A stretch of 64,000 bases of DNA from Dyella_B acidisoli (GTDB taxonomy: Bacteria; Pseudomonadota; Gammaproteobacteria; Xanthomonadales; Rhodanobacteraceae), in assembly GCF_049532895.1 (NCBI RefSeq), contig NZ_CP064031.1:124001-188000 (forward strand), given 5' to 3'. Shown one piece after another: positions 7,842-16,269 of the stretch; positions within the stretch are counted from its first letter, which is position 1; each line of letters begins with the position of its first letter. The position numbers and the translations under genes were made by a program. The notes under the pieces were generated by a model, which was not told the origin of the DNA, searched no databases, and worked only from the letters and a program-made list of their open reading frames with translations.

Positions 7842-9719
7842 TCAGGCTGCGTCGCGCCGCTTCAGATGCACCAGCAACAGCGAAATGGCTGCGGGCGTGA
7901 CGCCGCTGATGCGCGCCGCTTGGCCAATGGTGGCCGGCAGACTGCGCTTGAGCTTCAGCAGCACTTCTGCGGAAAGCCCGCGCACCTTGTCGTAGTCGAA
8001 GCCCGATGGGATGGCCGTGTTCTCGTGGCGGCGCTGGCGCTCGATTTCATCGCGTTGGCGTTCGAGATAGCCAGCGTACTTGGCCTGCACTTCAACCTGC
8101 GCTGCGACATCTTCGCGAGCCACGGCTGGACCAAGCTCAGGCACGCTGGATAGTTTGGCGTAATCGAGTTCAGGACGACGCAGCAGATCCAGGGCATGGG
8201 TTTCGCGGCTGACGGTGATGCCGAGTTGGCGCGCGATCGCTGCACCCAACATATTGTTTGGCGCTGCCCACAGTGTAGTGAGGCGTTGCGTTTCCTTTTC
8301 CACCGCCTCGCGCTTCGCACGCAGCGCATCGAACCGCGCTTGCGGCACCACGCCGAGCGCATGACCGGCTTCGGTAAGGCGAAGATCGGCGTTGTCTTCA
8401 CGCAGATGCAAGCGGTACTCCGCGCGCGATGTGAACATGCGATACGGTTCGATGGTGCCGTTGCTGGTGAGGTCGTCGATCAGCACGCCGATATACGCTT
8501 CATCACGGCGCGGATACCACGGCGCCTTACCTTGCACGGCGAGCGCGGCGTTGAGGCCGGCGATCAGGCCCTGCGCCGCTGCTTCTTCATAGCCTGTGGT
8601 GCCGTTGATCTGGCCGGCGAAATACAAGCCTGGAATGGTCTTGGTTTCCAGCCAGGGATGCAGGCCGCGGGGATCGAAATAGTCGTACTCGATCGCATAA
8701 CCGGGGCGCGTAATGTGTGCGTTCTCGAAGCCCTTGATGGAGTGTACGAGCTCCAACTGCACATCGAACGGCAGCGAAGTGGAAATGCCATTGGGATAGA
8801 TTTCGAAGCTATCCAGCCCTTCCGGCTCGATGAATATCTGGTGCGAACTCTTGTCGGCGAAACGCACCACCTTGTCTTCGATGGACGGGCAATAGCGCGG
8901 ACCCACGCCTTCGATCTGACCTGTGTAAAGCGGTGAGCGATCCAGCGCACCGCGGATCACCTCATGCGTGCGCGCACTGGTATGGGTAATCCAGCAGCTC
9001 ACTTGGCGCGGATGTTCCTCACGCGAGCCCAGGTAGGAGAACACGGGTGCTGGATCGTCGCCGGGTTGTTCTTCCAGGCCGCTGAAGTCGATGCTGCGTA
9101 GATCGATGCGCGGCGGCGTGCCGGTCTTCAGGCGATCGGCAGCCACCGGCAGTTCGCGCAGGCGCTGAGCCAGCGTAGTGGCTGGTGGGTCGCCGGCGCG
9201 GCCGCCGGCGTACTGGGCCGGGCCGATATGGATCTTGCCGGCCAGAAAAGTGCCCGCGGTGAGTACTACGGACTTGGCGCGGAAGGAAACGCCCATTTGC
9301 GTCACTACACCCACCACGCGGCCCTGCTCGATCAACAGGTCGTCCACCGCCTGCTGGAAGAGGTCGAGATTCGGCTGGGTCTCCACCATCCGGCGAATCG
9401 CCGCCTTGTACAGCACGCGATCGGCTTGGCAGCGAGTAGCACGCACGGCCGGTCCCTTGGAGGCGTTCAGCGTGCGCCATTGGATGCCCGCGCGATCCGC
9501 CGCATGGGCCATGGCGCCGCCGAGCGCGTCGATTTCCTTCACCAGATGGCCCTTGCCGATGCCGCCGATGGCTGGATTGCAGCTCATCTGGCCGATCGTC
9601 TCGATGTTGTGGCTCAGCAGGAGGGTGCGGGCGCCGCAGCGCGCCGAGGCGAGCGCGGCTTCGGTGCCGGCATGGCCGCCGCCGATCACGATCACGTCAT
9701 AGGAGGTCGGATGAAGCAT
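7842..9719 (-). CDS. mnmG: tRNA uridine-5-carboxymethylaminomethyl modification enzyme MnmG (GidA)
   Basis: A 625-residue FAD enzyme of normal MnmG length. The N-terminal FAD-binding motif is VIVIGGGHAGTEAALAS, followed by the family signatures MSCNPAIGGIGKGHLVKEID and, in the middle, GYAIEYDYFDPR and LYFAGQINGTTGYEEAAAQG. With MnmE it installs carboxymethylaminomethyl at U34 of certain tRNAs using glycine and methylene-tetrahydrofolate. mnmE is not in this window. The gene is transcribed toward the GYF-RDD pair, 77 bases away. Upstream lies a structured intergenic region whose AT-rich TATTAT stretch (9757-9762) could serve as its -10 element. Confidence 0.97.
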   Translation of the reverse strand: MLHPTSYDVIVIGGGHAGTEAALASARCGARTLLLSHNIETIGQMSCNPAIGGIGKGHLVKEIDALGGAMAHAADRAGIQWRTLNASKGPAVRATRCQADRVLYKAAIRRMVETQPNLDLFQQAVDDLLIEQGRVVGVVTQMGVSFRAKSVVLTAGTFLAGKIHIGPAQYAGGRAGDPPATTLAQRLRELPVAADRLKTGTPPRIDLRSIDFSGLEEQPGDDPAPVFSYLGSREEHPRQVSCWITHTSARTHEVIRGALDRSPLYTGQIEGVGPRYCPSIEDKVVRFADKSSHQIFIEPEGLDSFEIYPNGISTSLPFDVQLELVHSIKGFENAHITRPGYAIEYDYFDPRGLHPWLETKTIPGLYFAGQINGTTGYEEAAAQGLIAGLNAALAVQGKAPWYPRRDEAYIGVLIDDLTSNGTIEPYRMFTSRAEYRLHLREDNADLRLTEAGHALGVVPQARFDALRAKREAVEKETQRLTTLWAAPNNMLGAAIARQLGITVSRETHALDLLRRPELDYAKLSSVPELGPAVAREDVAAQVEVQAKYAGYLERQRDEIERQRRHENTAIPSGFDYDKVRGLSAEVLLKLKRSLPATIGQAARISGVTPAAISLLLVHLKRRDAA

Positions 9720-9765
9720 CGGAATGAGGCAAATACAAGGGCAGGCAAACGTTTATGATAATACG

Positions 9766-9938
9766 CCCGGCCTCGCCAGAAATGACTTACGTGAAGCTGG
9801 CATGCTTTCTGCTTTAGCTTCACTGCACTTTCACGGGCAGAAGCTGCGCAAACGCGCGCTGAGATAGGACGGCAGGGGTCCTTTCGCGTACCGGGACAGG
9901 AAGCAGAGACGGCGCCCATTGGGCGCCGTCGTTTTTTT
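9766..9938 (+). ncRNA. Candidate small RNA ending in a strong terminator
   Basis: No reading frame of interest lies here, yet the plus strand ends in a textbook terminator (9908-9938): stem GACGGCGCCC/GGGCGCCGTC with a 3-base loop and seven T residues. Upstream, GTGAAGCT (9791-9798) pairs with AGCTTCAC (9816-9823). A TATGAT at 9754-9759 could be a -10 box, but no good -35 is visible. A terminator with no gene before it on that strand argues for an unannotated RNA. It does not match any RNA family I can name, and the start is a guess. Confidence 0.35.
9908..9938 (+). terminator. Strong intrinsic terminator without an upstream gene
   Basis: Ten perfect GC-rich pairs (9908-9917 with 9921-9930), an ATT loop, then G and seven T residues. 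On the minus strand there is no T-run, so it acts rightward. Confidence 0.85.
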
Positions 9939-9958
9939 CTGATCTCTTTGGAGAGAGA

Positions 9959-10021
9959 TCTGGCGCCCGGCGGTCTCAGGAACAGGGGGAATCCAGGATG
10001 ACCGTAGTGCCGGGCGCCAGA
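9959..10021. repeat. Long stem-loop with 13-bp GC-rich arms
   Basis: TCTGGCGCCCGGC (9959-9971) pairs perfectly with GCCGGGCGCCAGA (10009-10021). Inside it CGGTC (9971-9975) can pair with GACCG (10000-10004), leaving a purine-rich terminal loop. It directly follows the terminator at 9908-9938 and a small hairpin GATCTCT/AGAGATC (9941-9960). The remaining bases to 10188 show no gene. A structured RNA or a palindromic repeat unit are both possible. Confidence 0.6.
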
Positions 10022-10188
10022 AACTGGTGGCCTAAACAGGCGGTACGGCGAAGACCGCACCCCCCGTTGCGTGAGGTCGATAATCGCCCCGCACGCGTGA
10101 ACATGAAGTGACTGAAACGCAAACTTCTGTCGAGACGCGGCAACTGCTGACAGAAAAGGTCACAGAGTGATGTAGGGCAAATCCTCTA

Positions 10189-10204
10189 TGTGATGCACAT
10201 CACG
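10189..10204 (+). promoter_or_regulatory. CRP/Clp-like binding site
   Basis: TGTGATGCACATCACG matches the CRP-family consensus TGTGA-N6-TCACA at nine of ten positions and contains the exact dyad GTGATG/CATCAC. Xanthomonads use the CRP homologue Clp with this specificity (established). It lies 55 bases before the ATG of the 61-residue ORF at 10259, a fitting position for activation of that gene. Confidence 0.6.
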
Positions 10205-10258
10205 CGCTGGCACATCTGTTGCTGGAGAGTCCATGCAGCTCAGCAACGGAGATGTGTC

Positions 10259-10444
10259 ATGGGTAACAGCAACGAGTTCGCACCAGTGTATTTGCGGCAT
10301 GATCTGATGGTCGAAATCGGTCGCCTCGAACTGGCGATGGATCATCTGGTCGAGCGCGACCTGGTCCAGCAGGAGCAGCTTCGCCCGCGCCTTGAATCGC
10401 GCATGAGCCATCTGCTCAGCGAGCTGGATCATCTTCCCGTGTAA
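10259..10444 (+). CDS. Small conserved-looking hypothetical protein, 61 residues
   Basis: Starts at the ATG at 10259 with GGAG seven bases upstream; the in-frame codons before it have no ribosome site. The protein begins MGNSNEFAPVYLRHDL and continues with a strongly amphipathic helix (MVEIGRLELAMDHLVERDL, then LRPRLESRMSHLLSELDHL), so a short coiled coil or helical hairpin is likely. No signal peptide, Cys or metal motif. It has its own CRP-like site upstream and a UUCG-loop terminator downstream, the marks of a real, separately regulated gene. I do not recognise the family. Confidence 0.65.
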   Translation: MGNSNEFAPVYLRHDLMVEIGRLELAMDHLVERDLVQQEQLRPRLESRMSHLLSELDHLPV

Positions 10445-10470
10445 ACGGGACTTTCAGAACACCGCCTCGC

Positions 10471-10503
10471 AACGGCGACCTTCGGGTCGCCGTTCGCGTT
10501 TTC
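10471..10503. terminator. Terminator hairpin with UUCG tetraloop
   Basis: AACGGCGACC (10471-10480) pairs with GGTCGCCGTT (10485-10494) around a TTCG loop, followed by CGCGTTTTC. It separates the rightward small ORF from the convergent pepN gene. Confidence 0.75.
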
Positions 10504-13147
10504 AGCGCTGCAATACGTTGCTGACAATCTCGCTCAGATTGGGCGACAAGCCTTCTCGCTGCGCCAAGCCTTCAAGCGCAAGCCGCGCAGCACTTCGGCG
10601 AACCGGTTCCAGGCGCTGCCATCCATTGAACGCAGTGGCCAGACGCGCCGCAATCTGCGGATTGAGCGCATCCAGTTGCGCCAGGCGTTCGGCAATCAAT
10701 GCATAACCGGCGCCGTCCGTCCGATGAAATCCGCTGGGATTGGTGCTGGCGAAGGCGCCGAACAGGGAGCGCGCGCGATTGGGATTCTTCAGCGTGAAAG
10801 CGGGATCGTTTTCAAGACGCTGCACGATGGCGAGCGCAGCGTCACCCGGCACTTGGGCCTGCACAGTGAACCATTTGTCCAATGCAAGCGGATTGTCGGC
10901 GTAACGCTCGCGGAAATGCGCGAGCGCAGCGCTCGCTTGCGTAGCATTCGTGCGTACTAACACGCTTAGCGCAGCGAGACGGTCGGTCATGCCCGAAGCG
11001 CTGTCATATTGTTTTGCCGCCAGCTCGTGCGCCTGATCAGCATCCAACAAGACCAGCAGTTCGAGCACGCGGCGCTTGAGTCGACGCTTCGCCTGACTTG
11101 CGGCTTCCAGTTGCGCATGAGAGTCGGTCGACAGCAAGCGATAGCGCGCAAGCAAGTCGCTGACGCCGATTCGCTCGGCTAGGCGATGTTGCAATGACTG
11201 GCGTTGTGCATGAATTTTCGCGGGATCGACTTCGCTCTGGCGATCCGCAAATTCGATCTCTCCAGGTGGCGTCAGCAGATCCGCCAGCAATGCATCGTCG
11301 ATGGTCTGTAGAGTGAATAGCGCTGCCAGCGCATCGCACCATGCTTTGCATGCGGCGGAATCGTTCCCGTCGTGCGAGGTATCGAAGGCCAGCATGGCCA
11401 GTTGCTGGCCTGCTTCCCAACGGTTGAAACCGTCCGCGTCGTGCGTGAGCAGCAAAGCGAGTTCTTCCGGCGAGTAATCGCACTCGAGTACGACGGGCGC
11501 CGAAAAGCCGCGCAGGAGTGAAGGTACAGGTGGTGCGGAAACATGTTTGAACACGAAGCGTTGCGACGGCTTGTCCAGCACGATTACTCGTTCAGTGCCG
11601 TCCACTTGCGCATCGCCTTGCAAATGCAAAGGCAGCATCGTGCCGCTGCGATCGAACAGCGAAAGCTTCACGGGAATAGGTAGCGGCGTCTTTTCCGGTT
11701 GTCCTGGTGTCGGGCGTGTTTGCTGCGACAAAGTGAGCGTGTATTCGCGTCGCGCCGAGTCGTATTCGCCTTTGGCGTGCAAACGCGGTGTGCCGGCTTG
11801 TGCGTACCATGCCAGGTATGGCGTGAGATCGATGCGATTGGCATCGCCTAGCGCGGAAAGGAAATGCTCGATGGTGGCTGCCTGCCCATCGTGTCGTTCG
11901 AAATACAAATCCATGCCGCGGCGGAACCCTTCCTGTCCCAGACGGCCGGCGATCATGCGCACCAGCTCCGAACCTTTTTCGTAGACGGTGGCGGTATAGA
12001 AATTGTTGATCTCGCGGTATTCCGCCGGTCGCACGGGATGCGCCAAGGGGCCTGCATCTTCCGGGAATTGCGTGCGACGCAGCAGTGCTACGTCTTCGAT
12101 GCGTTTCAGGGGCAGCGAATTCATATCCGCGGAGAACTGCTGCTCGCGAAATACCGTAAGCCCTTCTTTGAGCGAAAGCTGGAACCAGTCGCGACAGGTG
12201 ACGCGGTTGCCGGTCCAGTTGTGGAAGTATTCGTGTGCCACTACCGCTTCGACGGCGCGGTATTCCTCATCGGTGCTGCTGTCCGGGTCGGCCAGCAAGT
12301 ACTTGGCATTGAAGATGTTGAGACCTTTGTTCTCCATCGCGCCCATGTTGAAATCGTGCGTGGCCACGACGTGGAACACATCCAGATCGTAATTACGGCC
12401 ATATTTGTGCTCATCCCAGCGCATGCAGCGTTCCAATGCATCCAGTGCGTAATGACACCGGTCAATCACGTTGGCTTCCGACCAGATCACCAGCTTTACC
12501 TCGCGCCCGTCCGCGGTGAGGTAATCGCGCTGGATGTTTTCCAATCGTCCGGCAACGAGTGCGAACAGGTAGCACGGCTTAGGGTGTGGATCGACGAACT
12601 TCGCCCAATGGCGACCGTCGGCGAGCGTGCCGCTACCAGCCGGGTTTCCTCCCGCCAACAGCACCGGAAAGCGCTCACGATCGGCGCGCAAGGTCACCGT
12701 GAAACGCGCCAGCACATCCGGCCGATCGGGAAAGAAAGTGATGTGGCGAAAGCCTTCGGCTTCGCACTGTGTCAACAGGAACCCATGCTCGCGTGATCCG
12801 GACAGATACAAGCCTTCCAAGGTGGTGTTGGCTGCCGGCTGCACACGTACGCGTGTTTCCAGCACGCTGCCGCCATGGGCGTCGCTCACTTCCAGTACGC
12901 CCTTTTCATAGCGGTAGTCCTCGGCATTGAGTGCGCGACCGTCGAGAGAAATGGTGAGCAGCTCCAACTCCTCGCCATCCAACCGCAGCGGCTCCGCCTT
13001 CGCCGGATCGCCGTGCAGGGTGATGCGCGATGTGACCTCGGTGCTGTCGATGCCCAGATCGATCTCCAGTTCGATAGCCTCCACCGACCAATCGGGGCGG
13101 CGGTAATCGCGCAGGCGGATCGGGGCGGTTTCGTTGACAAGCGTCAT
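10502..13147 (-). CDS. pepN: Aminopeptidase N (M1 metallopeptidase)
   Basis: An 881-residue cytosolic zinc aminopeptidase of the usual proteobacterial PepN length. The exopeptidase motif is GAMEN at 269-273. The zinc site is HEYFHNW (His305, His309) with the third ligand Glu328 in KEGLTVFREQQF. The four-domain order (beta N-terminal domain, catalytic domain, small beta domain, helical C-terminal domain) is consistent with the length. It removes N-terminal residues from peptides during protein turnover. The gene is divergent from the epimerase gene at 13218, with only 70 bases between them for both promoters. Confidence 0.97.
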   Translation of the reverse strand: MTLVNETAPIRLRDYRRPDWSVEAIELEIDLGIDSTEVTSRITLHGDPAKAEPLRLDGEELELLTISLDGRALNAEDYRYEKGVLEVSDAHGGSVLETRVRVQPAANTTLEGLYLSGSREHGFLLTQCEAEGFRHITFFPDRPDVLARFTVTLRADRERFPVLLAGGNPAGSGTLADGRHWAKFVDPHPKPCYLFALVAGRLENIQRDYLTADGREVKLVIWSEANVIDRCHYALDALERCMRWDEHKYGRNYDLDVFHVVATHDFNMGAMENKGLNIFNAKYLLADPDSSTDEEYRAVEAVVAHEYFHNWTGNRVTCRDWFQLSLKEGLTVFREQQFSADMNSLPLKRIEDVALLRRTQFPEDAGPLAHPVRPAEYREINNFYTATVYEKGSELVRMIAGRLGQEGFRRGMDLYFERHDGQAATIEHFLSALGDANRIDLTPYLAWYAQAGTPRLHAKGEYDSARREYTLTLSQQTRPTPGQPEKTPLPIPVKLSLFDRSGTMLPLHLQGDAQVDGTERVIVLDKPSQRFVFKHVSAPPVPSLLRGFSAPVVLECDYSPEELALLLTHDADGFNRWEAGQQLAMLAFDTSHDGNDSAACKAWCDALAALFTLQTIDDALLADLLTPPGEIEFADRQSEVDPAKIHAQRQSLQHRLAERIGVSDLLARYRLLSTDSHAQLEAASQAKRRLKRRVLELLVLLDADQAHELAAKQYDSASGMTDRLAALSVLVRTNATQASAALAHFRERYADNPLALDKWFTVQAQVPGDAALAIVQRLENDPAFTLKNPNRARSLFGAFASTNPSGFHRTDGAGYALIAERLAQLDALNPQIAARLATAFNGWQRLEPVRRSAARLALEGLAQREGLSPNLSEIVSNVLQR

Positions 13148-13217
13148 GAGGGCAAACCGATGAAGTAGGGGGACGGGTCAGGCTAACATGAGGCCCTTTG
13201 ATCGACAGGACAAGCGG

Positions 13218-14219
13218 ATGAGCGCATTCAGTATCGAAAAGGCCCAGTGGGGTACGCATGACATGTTCGTTCTGCGCGACGCCAAGCATGGCCGGTGTGC
13301 CCGCGTGGCGCGCCGTGGTGCCAACCTGGTGTCTTTCGAGCAAACGATCGATGGCGTTACCTATGAGCTGATCGACGGCTATCGCGATGCCGAGGAACTG
13401 GTGCGCTGCCCCAGTTCGCGTTCTTCCATCATGGCGCCATTCGCCAATCGCATCGCCGATGCGCACTATACGTTCGACGGCAAGTCGTACGACATGCAGC
13501 CCGGCGTGGACGCGCAGCGCGGCATCCGGCACGGCTTTGTGCGCACCGTGGATTTTGATGTCGCCAGTCAGCATGTCGATGCCGATAGTGTGCAGATCAC
13601 ATTCATCACGTCAGTGATTCGTCCTGGCGTGTTTCCCGGTTACCCCTTCGCGATCGATCTGGCGGTGACCTATACGCTCGATGCGCAAGGTTTGTCGCTG
13701 GCGGTGAGCATGCGCAACATCGGCGACACAGCTGCACCATGCTTCTTCGGCTGGCACCCTTACTTTCGCTTCGACGGCGATCTGGACACATGGGAGTTGC
13801 AGGTACCCGCCAAGCAGCTTGTTCGCACCTCAGACGAGCTGATTCCCCTGCCGGGCGTGGATGCTTTCCAATCACTGGATCAGGCGCCCGAAGCATTGGA
13901 TTTCCGCAAGGTCAAGCCGATCGGCGAGACCAAGATCGATCATGCCTACGCAGATCTCGTGCATGATGACGATGGTCGCGTGCGCACGCGTCTGCGCGAT
14001 CCGGCCAGCGGCTTGCGCGTCAGCATGTGGCAGGAGCACGGCGTGGTGCTGGTGTTCACCGCCGACACGGTGAGTCGCGATGTGCGCCGGGCGGTGGCGC
14101 TGGAACCGATGGAAAGCATGTCCAATGCGTTCAATCGTCCGGATTGCGCGGATGCCATTCGGCTGGAGGCGGGCGCCGAGCGCGTATTCCGTTGCGGCGT
14201 GGAAATCGATCGGACATGA
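13218..14219 (+). CDS. Aldose 1-epimerase family protein
   Basis: A 333-residue galactose-mutarotase-like protein. The ATG at 13218 has AGGA about seven bases before it and is preferred to the in-frame ATG at 13188. Family marks include RSSIMAPFANRIADAHYTFDGKSY near the N-terminus, RHGFVRTVDFDV with the catalytic-type His, and FFGWHPYFRFDGD in the middle. These enzymes interconvert alpha and beta anomers of free or phosphorylated sugars; the actual sugar is not evident. The stop overlaps the start of the next gene (ATGA), so the two are translationally coupled, although a functional link with a threonine dehydratase is not obvious. Confidence 0.85.
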   Translation: MSAFSIEKAQWGTHDMFVLRDAKHGRCARVARRGANLVSFEQTIDGVTYELIDGYRDAEELVRCPSSRSSIMAPFANRIADAHYTFDGKSYDMQPGVDAQRGIRHGFVRTVDFDVASQHVDADSVQITFITSVIRPGVFPGYPFAIDLAVTYTLDAQGLSLAVSMRNIGDTAAPCFFGWHPYFRFDGDLDTWELQVPAKQLVRTSDELIPLPGVDAFQSLDQAPEALDFRKVKPIGETKIDHAYADLVHDDDGRVRTRLRDPASGLRVSMWQEHGVVLVFTADTVSRDVRRAVALEPMESMSNAFNRPDCADAIRLEAGAERVFRCGVEIDRT

Positions 14220-15166
14220 GCGTGCGACTGCCGAGCCCGGATGACATATACGACGCCGGTGCGCGCATAGCGCCGCATGCGGTGCTGACACCCGTGCTGC
14301 GGCATGCATCGTTGGATGCGATGGTCGGCGCGCAGCTGCACTTCAAGTGCGAAAACCTGCAGCGCGGTGGCGCGTTCAAATTCCGCGGCGCATGCAACGC
14401 CGTGTGGTCGTTGAGCGACGAGGAGGTAAAAGGCGGCGTCGTAACACATTCCTCCGGCAATCATGGCAACGCATTGGCCATGGCAGCGGCTACGCGCGGC
14501 ATCACCGCTCACGTGATCGTTCCCGAGGGTGCCGTTCGTGCCAAGGTGGAGGCGATCGAGCAGGCGGGTGCCACACTGCATCGTTGCGCACCAAGTATTG
14601 CTGCGCGCGAAGCCAAGGCTGCGGAAATCCAGCAAGCCACTGGAGCGGTGATGGTGCATCCCTACGCAGACACACGCGTGATGGCAGGGCAGGGAACGCT
14701 GGTGCTGGAACTGCTGCGGCAGACCGAGGGATTGGATGCAATCATCACGCCCATCGGCGGCGGCGGTTTGCAGGCCGGTTGCGCGATTGCCGCGCACAGC
14801 ATCTCGCCGACCATCGCCATGTACGGTGCCGAGCCGTCGGGCGCGTCGGATGCAGCGCAATCGCTGGCGCGTGGCGCACGCATCGAGCACTTCACGCCCG
14901 ACACGATCTGCGATGGGCTGCGAGCGTTGATTGGCGAGCCGAATCTGCAGGCTCTGCACGAACATCGCGTGGACATCATCACCGTAAGCGACGAAGAAAC
15001 CATTGCTGCCATGAAGCTGCTATGGCAGACGCTGAAGCTGGTAGTAGAGGTATCGAGCGCCACCGTGTTCGCCGCGGTACTGAAGCAGCGCGAACGTTTC
15101 GCCGGCCATCGGGTCGGTCTGGTGCTGACTGGCGGTAATGTGGATATCGACGCGCTGCCCTGGTGA
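14216..15166 (+). CDS. PLP-dependent threonine/serine dehydratase (fold type II)
   Basis: A 316-residue enzyme starting at the ATG that overlaps the previous stop. The PLP-lysine motif is CENLQRGGAFKFRGA (Lys in FKFRG) and the phosphate-side motif is SSGNHGNALAMAAATRG. A glycine-rich loop (PIGGGGLQAG) binds the PLP phosphate. No C-terminal ACT-like domain is present, unlike the biosynthetic IlvA at 26579. That matches catabolic threonine dehydratases or serine racemases; which one cannot be settled by eye. It is coupled to an aldose epimerase gene. A hairpin CGCCTTTC/GAAAGGCG follows at 15241-15266. Confidence 0.85.
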   Translation: MSVRLPSPDDIYDAGARIAPHAVLTPVLRHASLDAMVGAQLHFKCENLQRGGAFKFRGACNAVWSLSDEEVKGGVVTHSSGNHGNALAMAAATRGITAHVIVPEGAVRAKVEAIEQAGATLHRCAPSIAAREAKAAEIQQATGAVMVHPYADTRVMAGQGTLVLELLRQTEGLDAIITPIGGGGLQAGCAIAAHSISPTIAMYGAEPSGASDAAQSLARGARIEHFTPDTICDGLRALIGEPNLQALHEHRVDIITVSDEETIAAMKLLWQTLKLVVEVSSATVFAAVLKQRERFAGHRVGLVLTGGNVDIDALPW

Positions 15167-15240
15167 AAGAGCCGGATAGGCGCGGGGTGCAATGGGTCTG
15201 TTTCCAGAGCTGGGCGATCTTTTGAGCCAATCCATGGCTG

Positions 15241-15266
15241 CGCCTTTCCGTTAGGTGCGAAAGGCG
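15241..15266 (+). terminator. Weak hairpin after the dehydratase gene
   Basis: CGCCTTTC (15241-15248) pairs with GAAAGGCG (15259-15266) across a 10-base loop. There is no T-run, so termination is uncertain. The remainder of 15167-15462 shows no gene. Confidence 0.35.
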
Positions 15267-15462
15267 TAGCTGTCATGATCGCGTCACCCTGTGTCTCACG
15301 GGAATGTACGCACGACTATGGCGGCACGACATGCGCCGTATGCGACGTACGTCCACTCATGCGCAACGAATTTTGAAGCCAATCACGGCTTGCATGCCGG
15401 AAATCGCTCATTCTGCCGCTCGGTAACTATGCGTCACCCAGCATCGAGCCACAGGGGGGCCT

Positions 15463-16209
15463 ATGATCGAGCTGGAAATACAAGTTCTCTCCGATCAGAG
15501 AGAGGGCTTGGTTTTGGAGCTTGGGCAAGTCATCACCGCGAATCACTATGCACTGCTGCGTCAGCGTCTTACGCACGATGGGCGTGGTGCGTGGCTATCC
15601 ATGGTTGTGCGTGGTCCATCCGAGCAGCGTTTTGCATTGGAGGAAATGCTGGGTACGCATCGCCGCGTGCGCAGCTTCGAAGCGGCTCTTTGCGAAGAGG
15701 CGACGGCGATTGCCGTGGCGCCATCGAATACGCCGTTACGAGCGGTCGAGGTTCCTTTTGCGGTCGCCGCTGACATCGTGCAAATCGAAGGCCTGTTCCC
15801 GCAACTGATACAGGATTTTCCGCATGTCTATGCCGGGCTGACCATGTTGGAAAACAGCGTGGCTGATTCTGCGCGTGAGCCGTCGTTGTTTCTAACTGGC
15901 CGACGCATGGGTGCATGGATCTACAAGCGAGACCATACCGACGGGCCGCTGCTAAACCTGGGTGACGCGATCAGGCGCATAGCGGTACCCACCTTGCGCC
16001 AACTGGCTGATATCGAACAGCGTGGCGTGCATGTGCACGTACTCCGCAGCCCTTTGTGCGAGCCGGGCGGCCGTTCCGGGTGCAGATTTTATGGTGGCTA
16101 TGTGGAAGGCCTGCTCGGTGCGGCGGTGGTGGGCAAGAAAGTCCGCGTGAGGCACCTCAGTTGCCGGAGCGCTGGTGCAGCACACTGCAGCCTGGAGATC
16201 TCGCACTGA
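15463..16209 (+). CDS. Unknown protein with ACT-like N-terminus and V4R-like C-terminus
   Basis: A 248-residue soluble protein preceded by a GGGGGG ribosome site. Residues 1-75 look like an ACT-type beta-alpha-beta-beta-alpha-beta fold (MIELEIQVLSDQREGLVLEL, split at about residue 20, then LSMVVRGPSEQ). The last 60 residues resemble the 4-vinyl-reductase (V4R) ligand-binding domain: GCRFYGGYVEGLLGAAV, then VRVRHLSCRSAGAAHCSLEI, where the spacing C-x8-C and the closing C-x-L-x-I match V4R patterns. V4R domains bind small hydrophobic compounds or heme. No DNA-binding or catalytic domain is visible. A sensory role is an inference, and both domain calls are by pattern only. Confidence 0.5.
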   Translation: MIELEIQVLSDQREGLVLELGQVITANHYALLRQRLTHDGRGAWLSMVVRGPSEQRFALEEMLGTHRRVRSFEAALCEEATAIAVAPSNTPLRAVEVPFAVAADIVQIEGLFPQLIQDFPHVYAGLTMLENSVADSAREPSLFLTGRRMGAWIYKRDHTDGPLLNLGDAIRRIAVPTLRQLADIEQRGVHVHVLRSPLCEPGGRSGCRFYGGYVEGLLGAAVVGKKVRVRHLSCRSAGAAHCSLEISH

Positions 16210-16269
16210 GTTGGCTGTCCTGAGCGGTGTGGCGGTATCCTGCGATCCTTCGAGTCGAAGGGAAGAGCA

